A DNA stretch of 64,000 nt from Rotaria macrura. Taxonomy: Eukaryota > Rotifera > Eurotatoria > Philodinida > Philodinidae. How positions within the stretch are numbered: position 1 is the stretch's first letter; every line of letters begins with the position of its first letter. The translations under genes were made by a program, and so were the position numbers. The DNA lies in the NCBI GenBank assembly GCA_900239685.1, contig OENT01000406.1:56815-120814 (forward strand), in the 5' to 3' direction. The notes under the pieces are model-generated. The model made no database searches. It worked only from the letters and a program-made list of their open reading frames with translations, and had not been told where the DNA came from. Below are positions 39,764 to 51,217 of the stretch, one piece after another.

Positions 39764-40233
39764 AATGATTTATATATATACATATATAATTATATAGCAA
39801 TTTTGTTTTTGTTTTTGTTGTTGTTTCCTTTTTTTTTAGTATGTTTGTTTAATATATGATAAGAAAAATAATCTCTATGTGCGAGTACATATTCTGGCAG
39901 AGACCGAGGGAAAGAGATATCGGTAGTTTTTATTAGAGCCTTTAGATTATTTATTTGTTGATATTGATGTGAAAGTACAGATACGTACATCCAATAAACA
40001 TTGGTCTTGTCTATCTGATTTAATCAAAGACATTTTATGATTTAGACTATGGTAAAAGGCAACCTAATCGATGTCATAATTATGTTCGTATGAAAATCTT
40101 TATCGATAATATTAACGGATTAATCATTCAAGATGATTAGATGTAGTAATTACGAAACGGCAAAGTCATTATATTTCAACTGTTGCTTTTACTGCAATCG
40201 ACTGTTTACTGTAAGGATTGAAATTAAACTTAG

Positions 40234-40462
40234 GGTATACTCAAAGTTCATGAAGCTTTGAGAAAAGAAGATCAAAAGTAAGTTTGTTTGAGATTTTATT
40301 TCATAAAATGTTCAAAGTTGTCGCCCTGATTATAGACGCAAAGCTGCATTTATTTTAGCCATTCATTGAAAGTAACTTTTTGTAGCTATGTTTTTTCAGT
40401 ATCGAATTCATGATCCTGTTTATGAAATTTTGCCAGAATTAAGATTTGATTGGATATATTAG
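40234..40462 (+). pseudogene. Degraded gene fragment, unidentified
   Basis: Three exon-like pieces with splice-like borders read GILKVHEALRKEDQK, then RKAAFILAIH, then YRIHDPVYEILPELRFDWI and a stop. The first junction (gtaagt donor, attatag acceptor) is in phase. The second is not, because an in-frame TGA precedes the only donor and the gap is under 30 nt. It reads like the end of a gene that has decayed. Family unknown. Confidence 0.25.
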
Positions 40463-40651
40463 ATCGGCGAATTGAAAATCACATGATGCAAGATTTGTAG
40501 AATTCGTTGATTGAAACATAATCTTACTAACTTTCTATTCGAAAATAGCTTGAAGCATATTTACGTACATGTGGTTTGACAGTAGTCTGATAAAGTCTAT
40601 GGCTTGTGCATCAGATCTTCCTATTTCATGGCAGTTTCTGGATACGAGGAT

Positions 40652-41805
40652 CTAGCGAGGGAAGGCCCTTGGGTGTGACACGATGATTTCAACTCAACCA
40701 ATATAGGTTTGCCAAGCCTTTTTTTGGTATCTTATCGATGGAAAAATTAGCGAGCCAGATTGAACCGGTAAAAAATTTGAAGTGACAGTAGTCCTTGTCT
40801 CTGCTACTGAGGAGGACCACCAGCAAGTTTTTGACTACAACAAACTCGTTAAAAATAATTTGAACTATTGATGATCCAATTCATTTTTTGACATTTATTC
40901 TGAGTATGCTATTCGTTTTAACTTCTACTGTACTTTGGTGATTGAAATCTGTAGAGTATTTTACTGAATGACCCTGGCCGGTTTCAAATGCACAAGATGA
41001 GTGCTCTTCTTTTGATGATGATTCAACCGCCGTTTCTACATGCGACGAAGTCGCTTTTATTTGTTGCAGCCATTTTAATCGCGTATGTTGCCTCGTGCAT
41101 GTTTCTTCGCTGATTGTAAACACTAGTAAAATATAATTTTGATGATCTTCACACAAGAAATTCTTTCGTAGCACAAATTTGAAAGTATACTTCATCAAAT
41201 AGAACATTGAATTCTACACCGATTTTTTTAAAATTAAGTCTATCGAAAAAGATATTTATTTTTATATCGTATTTTTTATTCGATTGACGATCAATGAAAC
41301 AGGATTTGAAAATCCTGTTGCACTAGCTAATCTATACAGAACCACATTATTCGATTTATCGCATTCTCCATATCAAAATCTATATCGTTTTTGAAATACT
41401 ACAGAACAGTGTGTTTTTGGCGCTTCTAAAATATTTTTCATCTTGACACTTCCTAGAAAATTATTATTAAGAAACCATTTTATGCGTTTTAAACTAATGC
41501 TCTGCAGATTCCAATCACCAAATTACAGTAGAAGTTAAAAATAATAGCATACTCAGAATCAGCGTCAAAAAATAAATCGAATTATCAATAGTTCAAATTA
41601 CTTTTGGCGAGTTTGTTTTAGTCAAAAAGATCGCTTCTGGTCCTCCTCAGTAGAAGAGACAAGGAGTGTTTTTACTTCAAATTTTTTACCGGTTCAATCT
41701 GGACCGCTAATTTTTCTATCGCTAAGATGCTAACACTAGGCTTGGTAAACCTATATTGGTTGAGTTGAAATCCTCGGGTCACATCTAGGCAGCTTCCCTC
41801 GCTAG
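40652..41805. repeat. Large inverted repeat, arms about 310 bp
   Basis: The left arm (about 40652-40960) and the reverse complement of the right arm (about 41498-41805) align along their whole length with scattered substitutions and small indels. Shared blocks include TTTCAACTCAACCAATATAG, CCAGATTGAACCGGTAAAAA, ACTGAGGAGGACCA, ATTTGAACTATTGAT and TCTGAGTATGCTATT. The arms are separated by about 540 bp of unrelated sequence. Similarity stops sharply at both arm ends. The spacer holds a 108-codon minus frame (40881-41207) of doubtful value. It may be a foldback element, the ends of a decayed transposon, or an inverted duplication of a gene piece. Confidence 0.8.
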
Positions 41806-42020
41806 TGCTTGCTGTTGTGCATATGTATTTGTTTGAGTGGGGATATAAGTCTCCCGTCGATTGATGTCCACACACACACCGATATACTTTAAGTGAGCAC
41901 GTCTTTTTTTTTGAGTTTGCATCAGTGCAGGATGATTTATTTTCTTAAATTACTGAATTCTTCTGACTTTATACTTCGAAAACAAGAACTGTGCAACGAT
42001 ATAAAATTTTACATCATTCT

Positions 42021-42501
42021 TCATGTATTTTGTTGATGTTGCCGTTGAATTGTTGCGTATTGAGCGACAGCTCTAAGCCATAGACATAGTTGGTAGGCTG
42101 CTAGCGAACAGCATCGAACCCGATCAGGATGACACTCAGGACGATCTAAGATAGATTTCAGACTGTTTAATTGTTCCTCACTAATTTGATCTAAGTTGAG
42201 CGTTAACAAGAGTGACAAAACTCGATTGACTTTACTAGCCAACAATTTTTTCATTTGAATCCAATCGGACATTTGCTCTGATGGAGCTAACAGTACTAAT
42301 AAGCCTTGCAGTATGAAGATAATACTAGGAGGTGGTTGACGCAAACCCAAAAGTTCCGTTATTCCAGCTTTGGTAAGTACACTTAGATTTTGTCCAACTT
42401 CTAAAGAAGAAATGTACTTCATAGTAGTAAAGAAACAGTCGATGCAATACTGAACCTGCTAACGAGGAAGATACTGTTTCACAATCGATTTCCGATGACA
42501 T
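42021..42501 (-). CDS. Solo dynein stalk-head (microtubule-binding) domain protein, 141 aa
   Basis: Two exons on the minus strand, 42501-42456 and 42400-42021, joined across a 55-nt intron with a gttcag donor and a pyrimidine-rich ttcttctttag acceptor (phase 1). After a 15-residue leader (MSSEIDCETVSSSLA) the protein matches the microtubule-binding region of dynein heavy chains: GITELLGLRQPPPSIIFIL (the conserved PP turn between stalk helix and head), DWIQMKKLLASKV, LDQISEEQLNSLK, then ECHPDRVRCCSLAAYQLCLW and LRAVAQY, corresponding to the P-x-x-V, S-x-A-A, L-C-x-W and A-x-x-Y positions. The AAA ring and most of the stalk coiled coil are absent, with stops close on both sides. No other dynein exons are nearby. 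A short start exon in exact phase favours a real small gene over a fragment. Function, such as microtubule binding without motor activity, is inference. Confidence 0.7.
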
Positions 42502-42975
42502 ATCTTTTCTCGTGATTTTCTTTTAAACAATGAGTGATTCGAATTGAGAACTAAGCGACGTTTATATATTGTCACAAGAAGAACAGAACGAAATTTAATT
42601 GTCATATGATGCGATGAATAATGAAAGTTAATGTGAATCATTGCTTTATGAAAGTACAAGAAAGAGAACGTAATCGACTGTTCGTCACATGCATACGTCA
42701 TTGTTAATGCCATAATTGTTGAGTGAAATAAGATGATTCAACATGAAAAGAATGTAATTGCAATGCAATGTAATTGTTGTTCGATGTATTTTAGGGTGAA
42801 TCTTTCATCACTACCTCAATTGTAGTATTTCATGTCGATCCCTTTATGACAAGACTGCTATTTATATAGTGACGAGTTGGGCGTATATATACTTTTTCAG
42901 CCAAAGTACAAGGTGACAAAACATAACATAAAAATGAAATACAATAAAATAATGTTAAAGAGATTTCATATGTAG

Positions 42976-43170
42976 TCATTTTTTGAGCATTTCAAACGCC
43001 GTGGTGAGTTGAGAGAATAAATTGCTACGATCGTGGTAATAAAAGAGAAAACGTTCACAGATAGCACTAATATTGCATAAATGAAGAGTCACAGCAGCGT
43101 CCAGCCTAAAATGAAAAATTGTACTGGACGTGCCGTGGCGTATCGCCGATTGGGTCACGTACTTCAGCAT
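42976..43170 (-). other. Small open frame, 64 codons, unidentified
   Basis: An ATG-initiated minus frame with protein-like composition: MLKYVTQSAIRHGTSS, then RLDAAVTLHLCNISAICERF and DRSNLFSQLTTAFEMLKK, ending TGA. A cattttag acceptor-like sequence precedes RLDAA, so the true coding part might be only the last 43 residues. It lies 475 bp upstream of the stalk-head gene on the same strand but does not join to it in any phase I tried. No family recognised. Confidence 0.3.
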
Positions 43171-43285
43171 CAATGTATATAGACAAGAAATTGATCAACT
43201 GTACGTGCCATGGCTCCAGGCCGTTGGATCACAAGAATAGCTTAATCAATTCTACATGTCGAATACGTAAGACATCCAACACAAC

Positions 43286-43369
43286 TCGTTTGCCTTTTCA
43301 GTTTGAGTGTCACTTGACACGACTGATTTGCCTTTTCGGCTTTAGCATCACTTGATGCGACTGGTTTGC
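43286..43369. repeat. 38-bp tandem repeat with covarying hairpins
   Basis: Two full units of 38 bp and the start of a third begin TTTGCC (43289), TTTGCC (43327) and TTTGCA (43365). Each full unit contains a 6-bp stem with a CT loop: GTGTCA-CT-TGACAC at 43307-43320 and GCATCA-CT-TGATGC at 43345-43358. The two stems differ at two base pairs, both compensated. Just upstream (43118-43235) is a looser direct repeat of TGTAC-GTGCC-TGGC followed by TTGG-TCAC. Confidence 0.7.
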
Positions 43370-46186
43370 ACATATTATATTACTTTTCCTTTCCAAGTAT
43401 TAATTACTTAGGATAAGCTATATACTTAGTATATAAAATGGGAAATGGGTGGGCGGGTACTGAAAAGTTTAACTTGAATAAATGTGAAGTTCTAACAAAT
43501 TAAACAGGATAATGTCAATAGCCTTTCACTAAACGAGAGCACGAGAAAGTGATAATGAAATAACAACTTAGCTACAATCATAATGAACTTCAAGCAGAAA
43601 CGAGCGCTTTATTTAAAACAATAGAAAAGAAAATATAAATAAATAAATAAGTCGAGCCCACATGAATTTTCTTTAATGTCTCGTTACATCGCCATTAAGG
43701 AATTATTCATAGCTATCACTGAACTCGGTGTTTATTTATTGAGAAAACGACTTGTCGAAACGTAGCACTATTACATTTTCGACATCGACACCTTTTTTTT
43801 CCGATAATCTCAGAAATTGAGAGAGAGCGAGAAAACTCATTCAAACCTTATTTGACGCCACTTATCTTGCTCTATTTATGATTTAAAAATGAATATATTG
43901 AGTCGAAGTCTCGAACTTCCAACAAACGTTTTTGATAGTATAAACACTGTTAATTGCATAAAAACGACTTATTTCTTTAGTGCCGTTTATAAACCTCTTA
44001 TTTATTGAGAAAGAATTTCTTCAAATAGAATTACTATGGAACAAGCTGATAGAACATCGAATGAACTTTCAAGCAACAACAAAAATTTTATCCATACTAT
44101 ATTTGGTGAGACAAGAAATGCAAAAAACAAATGAAACGCTGTTACACTGTTTTTTTTGCTTAAGTAAACTCAAGGCACTAAACGACGTGCTCAGATATAT
44201 TTTATTTCAATATGCATTATTCACTGTCGTACATATATCATTTTGTGAAAGAATCAAGTTGCTATACATTGCTATGGGGCCTCATTGAGGTTACAGTCAG
44301 TTGGAAAAATGATATGTCACTCAGAAATGTTTTGAAAAACATTTCTTGGCCAGAAAATTCAAAAAACTATTTTTTGGAAATTTCAAAACTCAATTTTTGA
44401 TACTCAAAACCAATTTTTAAAAGAAAAAATACATTTGAAAAAATGTATTAGAGCTGTCCCTCTGGAAAAAATGATGCTTGAAACACTTGATTAATGAATT
44501 GTCACGTTACGTGGACAAGTCAAGAATGACGATTGATCTTCCTATTGAAACATGATTCTGTGTCTTCTAGTTTGAATTAACTCTACTTATAATCAATATA
44601 GATTCTTACATCTGCTATCAGACAGACGCACGATAGCATTACTATGAGAAAGAAAGCTCACAATCGTTAAAGAAAAATTAAGTCATTATCTCTTTTGTTT
44701 CTGTCTCTGAAAATGATTTACGAGATCATAGGCATATTAATTTATGTTAGAATGACACATAAGAATTCATGAAAAACTCAAAAAATCTCTCATGCAATAA
44801 ATGCAGAAACAGGCCAAATTAAACATATATTTTATTGTAACCTCTTGTAATGTCTTAAAAATAAAAAGGAAAAGATCCCATTGAACTGTATGAATTACGA
44901 TCAGCACACATCAAGTTTAAATGATGAATAGTATTCTATATTATTGTGTTCTTTACGCGATTTCATCGTTTCATTTCTTTAAAACTATCGCCTATGTTCA
45001 TTATTTCATATCTGAATAATAGATATTCAGAACTAATTGCATGTGTGTATTGTAGCAATCTTATAAATATTGAAATATGTTTTCTATGTTCATAAGTACT
45101 CTAATCGACATCTAATTTAAAATGAGTCACTATTTTTTGATTGTTTTTGTTTATGCAAACTTGCGCAGTTTTCTTTCTCGGGAACAAAAAAGTTGTTGTA
45201 ATCTTAATGGACCTATTTCTTTAATAATTAGAATAGAGATTTGCCAAAACAGTATACTGTTTCCTTTATGAAAAGGAAATGTATATCATTGGTTGCAATT
45301 TTTTTGTATATGTTAAAAAAAAAGAGAAAGAGCTATTTTTCTTACGAATAGCCAGACTTAAGAATTACCTTCATGAAACTAACTATCATTATTCGAATGA
45401 AATTTCTACTAGGCTTTGCCGAATAATAGGGAAGCATAGTATATTCTGACTTATTTTTTTAAAGTAATACTGTGATAGATATGTCAATGTTTTTGTGTTG
45501 ATATTTCAGTTCTTCTTTCGAATAGTAAGATCATCTTGTACTATTCTTTCTATTGTTATTACAATAAAGGAAAATTGATAAACTTCTCAGTTCGTCTTTT
45601 AATACAAGACTGTGCTATGTGTTGCCCTTCTAGATTTTGAGGAACACAAAAATGATAATAGCAGCACTTTAATGGAACTCGAATTTTAATGAAAAAAAAT
45701 CAACAACAACATACAGTGCAACCTTGAACTATCATTAATATACATGACAGTGTAATTTATTCACCATGTTTCAATGTTCTCGTGAGTTATTGTTATTGTT
45801 CAGAACTACATATTTTATCGTACGATGATGGCCTGAAATAATATTACGTGCTTCTATCACCTGCAAGTATTTTCGTATTTTTCTAATCCTCCAGTTTTCA
45901 CCTTAATGACTGTTTTTTGTTCTGCGTCTAAATTTGTTGACTTATGTTGACGTTTCTTCTTCTCTATATTGAAAATTTTAAACAGTTCTACTTAATAAAA
46001 ATAGATTTTCATGTACTATCGTGCTATTGCTGCCTGTTCTTACATCGGATAATTACTGAGAGTAAAGCTCTTGCAAATCACGCTATATCGCCGATCACCA
46101 TTAACTATTTTCTTCTAACGGTAATAAAAGGAATCGAACATTTAAAAAAATTGCATTCTGTGTAACAGTCACGGTACTTTCTGTTC
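43370..46186. other. Non-coding stretch with hairpins
   Basis: No gene supported. A 102-codon frame at 43980-44288 (plus) follows a ctttag acceptor-like site but has no ATG and no recognisable content. Two perfect hairpins lie at 44323-44346 (11-bp stem, 2-nt gap) and 44428-44449 (9-bp stem, GAAA loop). A further 8-bp hairpin near 45265-45285 is built on TTTCCTTT. The end of the stretch is the leader of the LRR gene. Confidence 0.5.
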
Positions 46187-48352
46187 ATGGCATCGTCGAA
46201 AAAATCTCGTCAATCGGACAGTCTTCTTCGAAAACCACCTGGCAATTCTGAAGATGGAAGAGAACTCAGTCCGTCTCGAAAACCGAGCAAGAAAAGACAA
46301 AAGAAAAAATCTATAAAGTCCTCACCGCCGGACAAAGAGAAGCAAGTGACCAGGTAAAACGAATTCTTTGTTTTTGTTTTGTAGAAAACGAGAACTCTAA
46401 TGAGCTATGTATGTATGAGTTGAAATAAATTACATCTAGACAACAGAAATCTCATCGTACATACAATGCAAAAATGAAAATAAGTGACTATCCGATTTCG
46501 TTGTTGCATCACTTTGTGATATGCAGAAGTCAGAGAGAAGATGCTGGTGATTTCGTGAGTCTATCATATGTCTATTGTTGGTTCGATCGCACGACTTAGG
46601 TTATCAATAAGAGACTTGATTTACTTTTTTGTGTTTCTTCGCAAATATTCGCTCTCAGAATTCAAAAAAGAAACTATAAAAAATTTATTTGAAATTGTTA
46701 ACAAATCATCTATAAATAATTTGAACAGAAACAGTTTTACTTGATTTTTCTAGCAGATCAAAAAATGGTAAAAAAGATGCTTCAATGGCTGCCGATTCGA
46801 CGACTGTAACACACATGCGCAAACTGTCATTAACACCAGACAGAGACAATGAATCTGAATTTCATCAATCCACGACAACATCTAATGTCGGCATACGCGA
46901 TACTGGAGCTCTATCAAAGTCTCAAGAACATAGAGGGGAACAAACCGGATACAACAAGGGTGAACGACGTGATAGTATGATGAAGGTTAGTAATTTCTTG
47001 CTTTTGAAAATGAATCGAAGCTTATTTTTACTACCAATCATGTCTACTTTTTTCTGCAATATTGATGTAGATCCGTTCAGACACATGCTAGAATCAATGT
47101 TCAGTCATTACTCACTTGAATATAAAGAGATAATTTAAAAAATCAATGTATAAAGTTTGTTTTGCTAAATGAATTCATCGTACAGTATTGATGAGCGATT
47201 AGACTACACAGATTCATGCGTAATTGAAGGCGGTATAGTCTGATAGTCATTTCTTCGGAATACATTGTATGAAAGACTACAATGAGTGTTTTTTGAATTC
47301 GATTTGTTTATGAAGAATGATTAGAACGATTCTGTCTTGATTTAAAATTTTCCAATGTTTCACATGTCAACAGATAATTCACTAATAAGTGAGGAGCATA
47401 TGTTTTATAGAAGCAAGAATTGCAAATTAGTGTTAATTTAATTAAACACTCCCATGAATTCTAGCATAAGATTGAAGTCAATTGGTACTGACGTTGACAG
47501 TCAGATTAGGAGATGATAGCGAAGCATTAGATAGACAAAGTAACATTGAAAAATGCTTCTTTTCTGCCCTATAAATGATCTACTATCATCTTATTGTTTA
47601 AGCTCGACGAAAAACGATCTACTCGAAGAATGTCAAGGTGCGATATGGGTGATTCGCGAGTTGATGATCACAAACAATACCTCTTGAATCTGCTGAATGA
47701 AACAAACGCCCATATGGATTCATATTTCGCTGATCCAAATCAAAAAGACCAATATTTAGAACAGAAGCTTTCCAATAACCATGAATTGGATTTTTGTGGC
47801 ACCGTTGATTTATCGTCGGTTAATATGAACGATAGGGCCATAGGGGCAGTTGTACGGCGGCTTTTTCAAGAAGAAAAAAGAAAGTATGTTCAATTGATTT
47901 TACGTGACAACAATATGACATCTTATGGGGCAAAAGTATTTGTTGATGGACTCGTTGCATCAAAGAAGAAGCCCAAGAGTCTGCTTATCTTGCAAAATCC
48001 AGCATTAGAAGATGCGGGAATGGAACATTTCCTTCGTTTATTACAAGCACAAAAGTCGATAACATTCATTGCAATGCAACATTCGGGAATAACAGACAGC
48101 GGTGTGCGTACGTTGGCAAATACTCTTTTTCCAGTTGGTATGACCCCACCTTCTATTTCTCTCAAAAAACTGCATTTATCTTTCAACAAATCGATTACGG
48201 ATAACTCGTTAGAAGCTATCATACAAATAGTCGAACGAAGTAAAACACTGAAAGCATTGGCGTTTCAAGGTTGCAGTTTATCCGATGAAGCTTGGCAACA
48301 ACTGAAACAAGCAGTCAAGAAATCGAAAAAAAAGATCAAACTTGTTAAATAA
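46187..48352 (+). CDS. Leucine-rich-repeat (RNI-like) protein with basic N-terminus
   Basis: Exons are 46187-46353, 46754-46985 and 47603-48352, GT-AG and in phase, 382 aa. Introns are 400 and 617 nt, longer than usual here. The second acceptor is a tandem (tag-cag), so a one-residue variant is possible. Residues 1-75 are Lys/Ser/Pro-rich (KPSKKRQKKKSIKSSPPDKE), probably disordered and possibly nucleolar-targeting; residues 76-133 are Ser/Thr-rich. From about residue 175 on, five or so ribonuclease-inhibitor-type repeats follow: VQLILRDNNMTSYGAKVFVD, SLLILQNPALEDAGMEHFL, ITFIAMQHSGITDSGVRTLA, LKKLHLSFNKSITDNSLEAI and LKALAFQGCSLSDEAWQQL. The protein ends in a Lys-rich tail. Such repeats form a protein-binding solenoid. 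No catalytic or NACHT domain is present. The partner is unknown. Confidence 0.82.
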
Positions 48353-49750
48353 GAAAATCTAAAAGAACTCTTTCATTGTACGTTGTGCTCGCATTGTTTT
48401 CTATTTTCAAGACTCATTAGTTTCATAGAATCGACTCAGGCTGCGTCGGTTGAATATTTTGTCATTAAAAAGTCACTAGAAAAACTATCATAAACATTAG
48501 AAGCTTATATTTTCTCAACGTCTGTATCGTTATCGAGTTCATGTTCTCATTGCCTGAATCATATATACATATCGGAAGGTCAAAATCGTTTAGAAAATTT
48601 TTGCGTACAAACGTTTGATACGTATTCTGAACATCTGTAATACTTGAAAATATTCTTCAGTCGATCTACGTTAAATATGATTCATCCTCGTTTTTGTTCA
48701 CAGATCATGGTTAATTAAAGAGCGTTAAGGATTCATCTATCATCAAATTAACTACTGATTTACTACATGCTTTTAGATTTTACGAAACTATGATTATTAG
48801 AAAGCTATCTTTCATTATCTTGTAGATATGTTCTATAGTAAGTATTAAAAAGCTAATCATCATCGGTATAAATTAGATTCTTTCGTTTCTGCTTTACCTT
48901 GAGACTTGGCTCTGATTTCAATTTATTTCTATCTAGTAGATAAGTTTCCCGTTCGTCATTATACTTACAATTCTATAATATGCTAAAAAGACATGGTTAC
49001 TTCCGCATATTCATTCATGTTTATCGTTGACTTTTCTGTTCTACGCCATACTTTTTCTATTATTTACATGCATACATAAATTGCGTTTCGAGTATTTTCT
49101 CGTGTGATGAGCTCGACAAAAATAAGCTTTTTGTTTTTTCAAAATGAATTGATAATTTTACGGAATGGATTCGACGTAGCAATGATGTGCTCACATATCA
49201 CTCTAGGGTGATCAGACAGAGAAAATGTCAAGTGTATGTTTCTAGAGTCAAACGGAAGAGATACTTGTTTAATACAAAATATCATCGCTATTGATACATT
49301 TGTATTGTTTGGTTCAAGTAATTCAGCAAAACATTCTAATCAAGAATAGACAATACTTCGTGACGAAAACTTATCGAGAGATTCATGTTCTTCGATTCAA
49401 TATCGTACCATTTGCTATTTCTGTTACTTTCAATTGAAGAACAATATAATTCTCTTTCTTCTACAAAAACGAGAAGGCTGAAATTCTCCAGCTACTTGAA
49501 ATTAAATTAAAACTGTTTCCATATTATTGTATTGCTAATACGCCAATTTCTTCTCGATTGTTCACCTCCATATTGATGAACACAGTAGGTAGGCAAGTGT
49601 TATTTTTTTTAAATAATGGGTTGAAATAACGAACGGTTCAACGAATGAGCATGTACAACATCGAAATGTGTCATAGAGAAAAATGAAATTATATCGATAG
49701 GGAAGTGTAACAGTTCTAATAGTTATTTTTTTTTCAAAGGTATCTGAAAG
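48353..49750. other. Intergenic stretch between convergent genes
   Basis: About 1.4 kb between the ends of the LRR gene (plus) and the AttH-like gene (minus). AT-rich, no open frame of note, no repeat seen. Confidence 0.6.
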
Positions 49751-51217
49751 CTAGTCAAAAGGTAGTGTTAGAGAAGCAAGGAAATCATCGTATATTTCGA
49801 TGAGATATGCCTTGTCTTGAATGTTGATGAGCGTTTTTATAGCAGGCAGTACAGTAAAATGTGCGTAGACAGCAGCATCGATCCGATTATCATGTAATGG
49901 ATTGGAATTGACGTATTCATTGAGACCGACTATGATACGAGCTAGTTGCTCAGCATCAGGTCCAGTTTTATTAAATGACTCTGGTGAAAGATTCCGAGCA
50001 CTAATCTCTAGCACAGTCACGAGCTCCCAATCACGATATAATGCAAGCGTGGATTCTTGAATACCTCTACCAGTAACAGGTTTACCACGAAATGTACCGA
50101 CAAAGTGTGAGGGTCCTTCAAAATATTCGATTGGTAAGTCAATAGCAGGAGCCTTAGTTGAATAGTTCGAAGTCAATTGTAGATTAAGAGAAGGACATAT
50201 TACAATGGTTATCCCAGGCATCCACCGATTGGATGAAAGTGGAGGAATGAGAACCTTCGATGTTGAAGGATACTTGGTGAAGGAAAGAAATGTGACACTA
50301 ACATCCGTGGCAAACTCATTTATATAACTGTCATCCGGCTCATAGGTCGTTACACCTATTGTCGGCACAATTTTGTTGGCTTCGTACCGACGATACTGTA
50401 TCCAAATCGATAGATCGACACCATTCATCAAATTTACTTGATACCATATGTGAGAAAGCTGACGACCTGTGGGCGACGCAATACCCGAATATAATGGGAA
50501 GTACTGACGATCGATATGCCCATTATCACCAGTGACAGGCTCACTTATGTTATCCCAAGTCACTGTTCCATTAATTTGAAGGCCAGTTTCGAACCACGAT
50601 AATGTGTTTGGTTGATCGTAGAAAGTAAATGTACCATTTAGTATACGACCACCATATGGAGATGGATACTTCAAAGGATTTATAGTGAGGTCAATTAAGT
50701 AATTACGACCTTGCTTATCAACACCAGGCAAATAAACTTCATATACAAACGGGACGAAAGAACCATTGCTGAACTTTGGATGAGTCCATGTAGCTTTACC
50801 ATTTTTGGATCGGAAGGAAAGGTTGAGTTCGGTATTGGAATATTGTAGTTTTGATGCCGATAGATTCTTTAAGGAAATATCGTACTCCGTATAACTGCCA
50901 TAGTCACCATTATCGATGTTAAATATGGAAACTTGATAGAAATTGAAAACGATATCAGTGATGAGGTTATGATCGAAAATAGTAGCAAAATGATAAGTTG
51001 TATTGGACAAAAGCCCGCGTAATTCACCGGTTACAAACCATGAATCACCATGAAATTGAGGATGAGCAGCCTCAGCAGCTGGAAAAGTCATGTTCAGATC
51101 ATTGGGTATCATGGCATATGGCCATACTTTCCACGGTAACTCCGTTATACCATAATTGACGCAAGGAAATGTAATTAGTATACATGATAAATACCATGAA
51201 CGTAACAATATACCCAT
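49751..51217 (-). CDS. Secreted AttH/CrtC-like (lipocalin-type) protein, intronless
   Basis: A single uninterrupted frame of 488 codons. Residues 1-23 are a signal peptide (LLRSWYLSCILITFPCVNYG). The mature part follows the two-lipocalin-domain layout of the AttH/CrtC family (carotenoid 1,2-hydratase CrtC, AttH, fungal kievitone-hydratase and Diels-Alderase relatives): HGDSWFVTGELRG at 56-68, HIDRQYFP at 234-241, HIWYQVNLMNGVDLSIWIQY at 256-275, and YFEGPSHFVGTFRG (365-378) followed by KPVTGRGIQE. About a dozen N-x-S/T sites fit secretion through the eukaryotic ER. The family is mostly bacterial and fungal, and the multi-exon neighbours make the lack of introns notable, so acquisition by horizontal transfer followed by gain of a signal peptide is a reasonable inference. 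Substrate and reaction cannot be read from the sequence. Confidence 0.78.
   Translation of the reverse strand: MGILLRSWYLSCILITFPCVNYGITELPWKVWPYAMIPNDLNMTFPAAEAAHPQFHGDSWFVTGELRGLLSNTTYHFATIFDHNLITDIVFNFYQVSIFNIDNGDYGSYTEYDISLKNLSASKLQYSNTELNLSFRSKNGKATWTHPKFSNGSFVPFVYEVYLPGVDKQGRNYLIDLTINPLKYPSPYGGRILNGTFTFYDQPNTLSWFETGLQINGTVTWDNISEPVTGDNGHIDRQYFPLYSGIASPTGRQLSHIWYQVNLMNGVDLSIWIQYRRYEANKIVPTIGVTTYEPDDSYINEFATDVSVTFLSFTKYPSTSKVLIPPLSSNRWMPGITIVICPSLNLQLTSNYSTKAPAIDLPIEYFEGPSHFVGTFRGKPVTGRGIQESTLALYRDWELVTVLEISARNLSPESFNKTGPDAEQLARIIVGLNEYVNSNPLHDNRIDAAVYAHFTVLPAIKTLINIQDKAYLIEIYDDFLASLTLPFD

Noticed and set aside
42459-42713. 84-codon minus frame ahead of the stalk-head exon
   Set aside because: It overlaps the real first exon in another frame and has no protein-like pattern.
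43119-43355. 78-codon plus frame with Cys/Thr-rich repeats
   Set aside because: It covers tandem repeats whose 38-bp unit is not a multiple of three, so a repeated protein is unlikely.
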